A stretch of 7,520 nucleotides of DNA, taken from the NCBI GenBank assembly GCA_937957815.1, contig CALFXN010000279.1:1-7520 (forward strand). Reading direction: 5' to 3'. Position numbers and translations under genes: made by a program. The stretch's first letter is position 1. Each line of letters starts with the position of its first letter. Source of the DNA: an uncultured Synergistales bacterium. GTDB taxonomy: Bacteria > Synergistota > Synergistia > Synergistales > Aminobacteriaceae. Below are positions 5,865-7,520 of this stretch, piece after piece. Under the pieces are notes generated by a model. That model searched no databases and was not told where the DNA came from. It saw nothing but the letters and a program-made list of their open reading frames with translations.

Positions 5865-6980
5865 GTGAAATCAGGAGTTTCGCAAAAGGGAACCTGGCTC
5901 CATCGTCTCGCGGTGCGCCTTCTCACTGTCGTCCTCGCCGTGCTCGTCTTCTGGGTCCTCGATTTTCTCGTCGGGGACATCCGCACGATCCGGGGCCCCG
6001 ATTTCGCCTCGATCGAAAAGGTGCATATCGCCCCGGATCTGATCGCGCATCGCGACGAACTGGCGCGGCGGATCTCGGACGTCGCGCGACGGATCGAGAG
6101 CGCAACCGAAAAGCAGCGTATCGTGGGCGACAGTTCGAGGAATCTCCAGCAAACGATCACGCAGCTTCTCGAACTCCGGAAGCTCGGGATCCAGAAGAGC
6201 GCGACGGTCTCTGAGGCCGAGCAGGAGAACGTTTCGACGGGCCTGAACGTCTTCCTCGAAAACCAGCGGAGATACCAGGAACTCGGTCAGGACGTGTCGG
6301 ACCTTATCGAACGGCGTCAGTCACCCATTGCCGAAAAGGAGGAGACCGAAAGAAAGATCGGGGCGCAGCGCGCCCCTGCTCAAGAGGAGTACGACGCGCT
6401 CATGCAGGCGCACCGCATGAAGCTGGCTTTACTGCAACTCGCGCTTCTCCTGCCGGTTCTCGCCGTCGCGGCGTACGTCATTCTGGGAAAGCGTTCAGGG
6501 ATTTATTTCCCGGTTTCGCTCGCATTCGGCGCCGCGACGCTCGTCATGATCGCCCGCGTCGTCCACGAATACTTCCCGAGCAGACTTTTCAAGTATATCT
6601 TCGTCGGCGGCCTCGTGATCGTCGTCACGAGAATTCTCGTCCACTTCATCCGGACGATCGCGTTCCCGAAGGCGCAGTGGATCATCCGGCAGTACCGCGA
6701 GGGGTACGAGCGCTTCCTCTGTCCGGTCTGCGACTACCCCATCCGGGTCGGCCCGCGACGTTTCCTGTTCTGGACGCGGAGGACGGTCAACAGGGCTGTC
6801 GTTCCGGACGAACGGAGCGCTCAGGAAGAGCCCTATGTCTGTCCATCGTGCGGCAGCGTCCTCTTCGACGAGTGCCCCTCCTGCCATGGGATTCGCCACG
6901 CTCTTCTGCCATATTGCATCCATTGCGGCGCGTCGAAGGAGGTCGCGGAGAGGGCGGAAGACGGGTGTGGGGGTACATAG
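5865..6980 (+). CDS. Membrane protein with coiled coil and C-terminal double zinc ribbon, unknown function
   Basis: A 371-residue protein that I cannot assign to a named family. An N-terminal helix (residues 15-37) is followed by a polar, helical region (about 55-185) rich in Glu, Arg, Gln and Leu that looks like coiled coil. Three more helices follow at about 187-207, 213-233 and 241-264. The tail holds four CxxC knuckles: C286/C289, C326/C329, C337/C340 and C351/C354, a probable pair of zinc ribbons, the first interrupted by a 36-residue insert. With four membrane helices, N-terminus, coiled coil and zinc tail could not all lie on different sides: an even helix number puts both termini together, presumably in the cytoplasm, and the coiled coil outside. 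GTG 5865 is chosen because GGAAGGGAG precedes it and no early in-frame ATG exists. It ends 8 bp before the hydrolase gene. Confidence 0.82.
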   Translation: MKSGVSQKGTWLHRLAVRLLTVVLAVLVFWVLDFLVGDIRTIRGPDFASIEKVHIAPDLIAHRDELARRISDVARRIESATEKQRIVGDSSRNLQQTITQLLELRKLGIQKSATVSEAEQENVSTGLNVFLENQRRYQELGQDVSDLIERRQSPIAEKEETERKIGAQRAPAQEEYDALMQAHRMKLALLQLALLLPVLAVAAYVILGKRSGIYFPVSLAFGAATLVMIARVVHEYFPSRLFKYIFVGGLVIVVTRILVHFIRTIAFPKAQWIIRQYREGYERFLCPVCDYPIRVGPRRFLFWTRRTVNRAVVPDERSAQEEPYVCPSCGSVLFDECPSCHGIRHALLPYCIHCGASKEVAERAEDGCGGT

Positions 6981-6988
6981 CGGAAGCG

Positions 6989-7475
6989 ATGCGCTCCGTG
7001 GGGCGCATCGCTCTCGTCGCGTACGCGTGCCTTTTCCTGTTCGCGTGGTTTCTTTCGGACAGGATCATCTTCCAACCGCATCCGTCGTCGTATGCGGACG
7101 GGGCGCCGTACCTGAAGATTCCGGTGCCCGGCGGCGGAACCGTCGCCGTCAGGCATATCGTCGTTCCTGGCGCGGATTTCACGATCCTCTTCAGCCACGG
7201 AAACGCCGAGGACCTCGGAAACATCTCCCCCGCCCTGTCCGCGTTCGCGTCGCGGGGGTTTTCCGTCGCGGCGTACGACTACAGCGGATACGGCGCGAGC
7301 TCCGGACGCCCCTCCGAACGGGCCGCATACGCGAACATCCGCGCGGTGTACGATTACCTTCGCTTCGAGCAGGGAGTCGCGCCCGAACGGATCGTCGCGT
7401 TCGGGCGCTCCGTCGGATCGGGGCCGAGCGTCGAACTGGCGCTCCGCGAACCCATCGGAGGACTCGTCCTCGAGA
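6989..7475 (+). CDS. Membrane-anchored alpha/beta hydrolase (ABHD17/BEM46-like), truncated by contig end
   Basis: A serine hydrolase of the alpha/beta fold; the family includes esterases and lipid hydrolases, and the substrate is unknown. An N-terminal hydrophobic segment (about residues 6-22) anchors it, followed by FQPHPSSY (28-35), typical of this group. The oxyanion strand is FSHGNAEDLG (68-77), then YDYSGYGASSGRPSE (96-110), and the nucleophile elbow is GRSVGSG (139-145) with Ser141. Only 162 genuine residues are present; full proteins are about 250-270, so the catalytic Asp and His are missing. The open frame appears to run to a TAG at 7508-7510, but everything after 7475 is sequencing adapter. 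ATG 6989 has only a weak, close GGAAG; in-frame GTG 6965, overlapping the previous gene, is an alternative. Likely co-transcribed with the zinc-ribbon gene. Confidence 0.85.
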
Positions 7476-7520
7476 AGATCGGAAGCGCGTCGGGTAGGGA
7501 AAGAGTGTAGATCTCGGAGG
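7476..7520. other. Illumina TruSeq adapter sequence at contig end (artefact)
   Basis: The last 45 bases match the reverse complement of the Illumina TruSeq universal adapter at 42 positions. The match starts with AGATCGGAAG and continues through TAGGGAAAGAGTGTAGATCT. Differences are at 7486 (C for A), 7493 (G for T) and 7518 (A for T). Read in frame it gives GSASGRERV, close to the well-known adapter-derived peptide GRASCRERV found at the ends of mis-annotated proteins. It is not biological sequence. Confidence 0.96.

Noticed and set aside
1..7520. Search for CRISPR arrays, tandem repeats, tRNA/rRNA genes, transposases, phage or toxin-antitoxin genes as a sign of a new defence or mobile system.
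   Set aside because: None seen on either strand. The window is fully explained by ordinary chromosomal genes, one gene remnant and the adapter artefact.

Overview
The window is a GC-rich bacterial chromosomal fragment. The genes carry strong GGAGG-type ribosome binding sites, one E. coli-like TATAAT box and one rho-independent terminator. HxlR, FIST, DUF1848, RidA and a KDPG/KDPGal aldolase are all widespread, so the phylum cannot be fixed from this sequence; a GC-rich anaerobe (Bacillota or Synergistota type) is only a guess. No RNA gene, insertion sequence, CRISPR array or prophage gene is visible, and no stretch over 300 bases lacks a gene or gene remnant.

Layout. (1) 1-712, minus: 5' part of a FIST-domain sensor gene that runs off the left edge. 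(2) 713-956: divergent intergenic region with imperfect dyads and a spaced 9-bp inverted repeat, probable operators. (3) 957-1325, plus: HxlR-type winged-helix regulator. (4) 4330 down to 1329, minus: a tight four-gene cluster made of a five-helix membrane protein with a soluble C-terminal domain, a DUF1848 protein with a C-terminal CxxxCxxC motif, and two small membrane proteins, with overlaps of 10 and 14 bp. (5) 4465-4839, minus: RidA-family deaminase followed by a clear terminator at 4410-4450. (6) 4969-5640, plus: KDPG/KDPGal aldolase, followed at 5651-5832 by a remnant of a D-galactonate dehydratase gene reduced to its two ends. (7) 5865-6980, plus: membrane/coiled-coil/double-zinc-ribbon protein of unknown function. 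(8) 6989-7475, plus: membrane-anchored alpha/beta hydrolase, cut short.

How the genes relate. The aldolase next to a dehydratase remnant has the dgoA-dgoD order of D-galactonate catabolism (2-keto-3-deoxy-6-phosphogalactonate cleavage to pyruvate and glyceraldehyde-3-phosphate). The pathway is broken here unless the deletion is an assembly error. The HxlR regulator probably controls itself and perhaps the divergent FIST gene. The zinc-ribbon protein and the hydrolase look co-transcribed.

Data quality. The last 45 bases (7476-7520) are a 42/45 match to an Illumina TruSeq adapter. The contig therefore ends in non-biological sequence, and the hydrolase's apparent last 11 residues and stop codon are artefacts. 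I found no convincing new biological system. The most important results are this artefact, the dehydratase deletion and the two uncharacterised membrane-protein gene sets.
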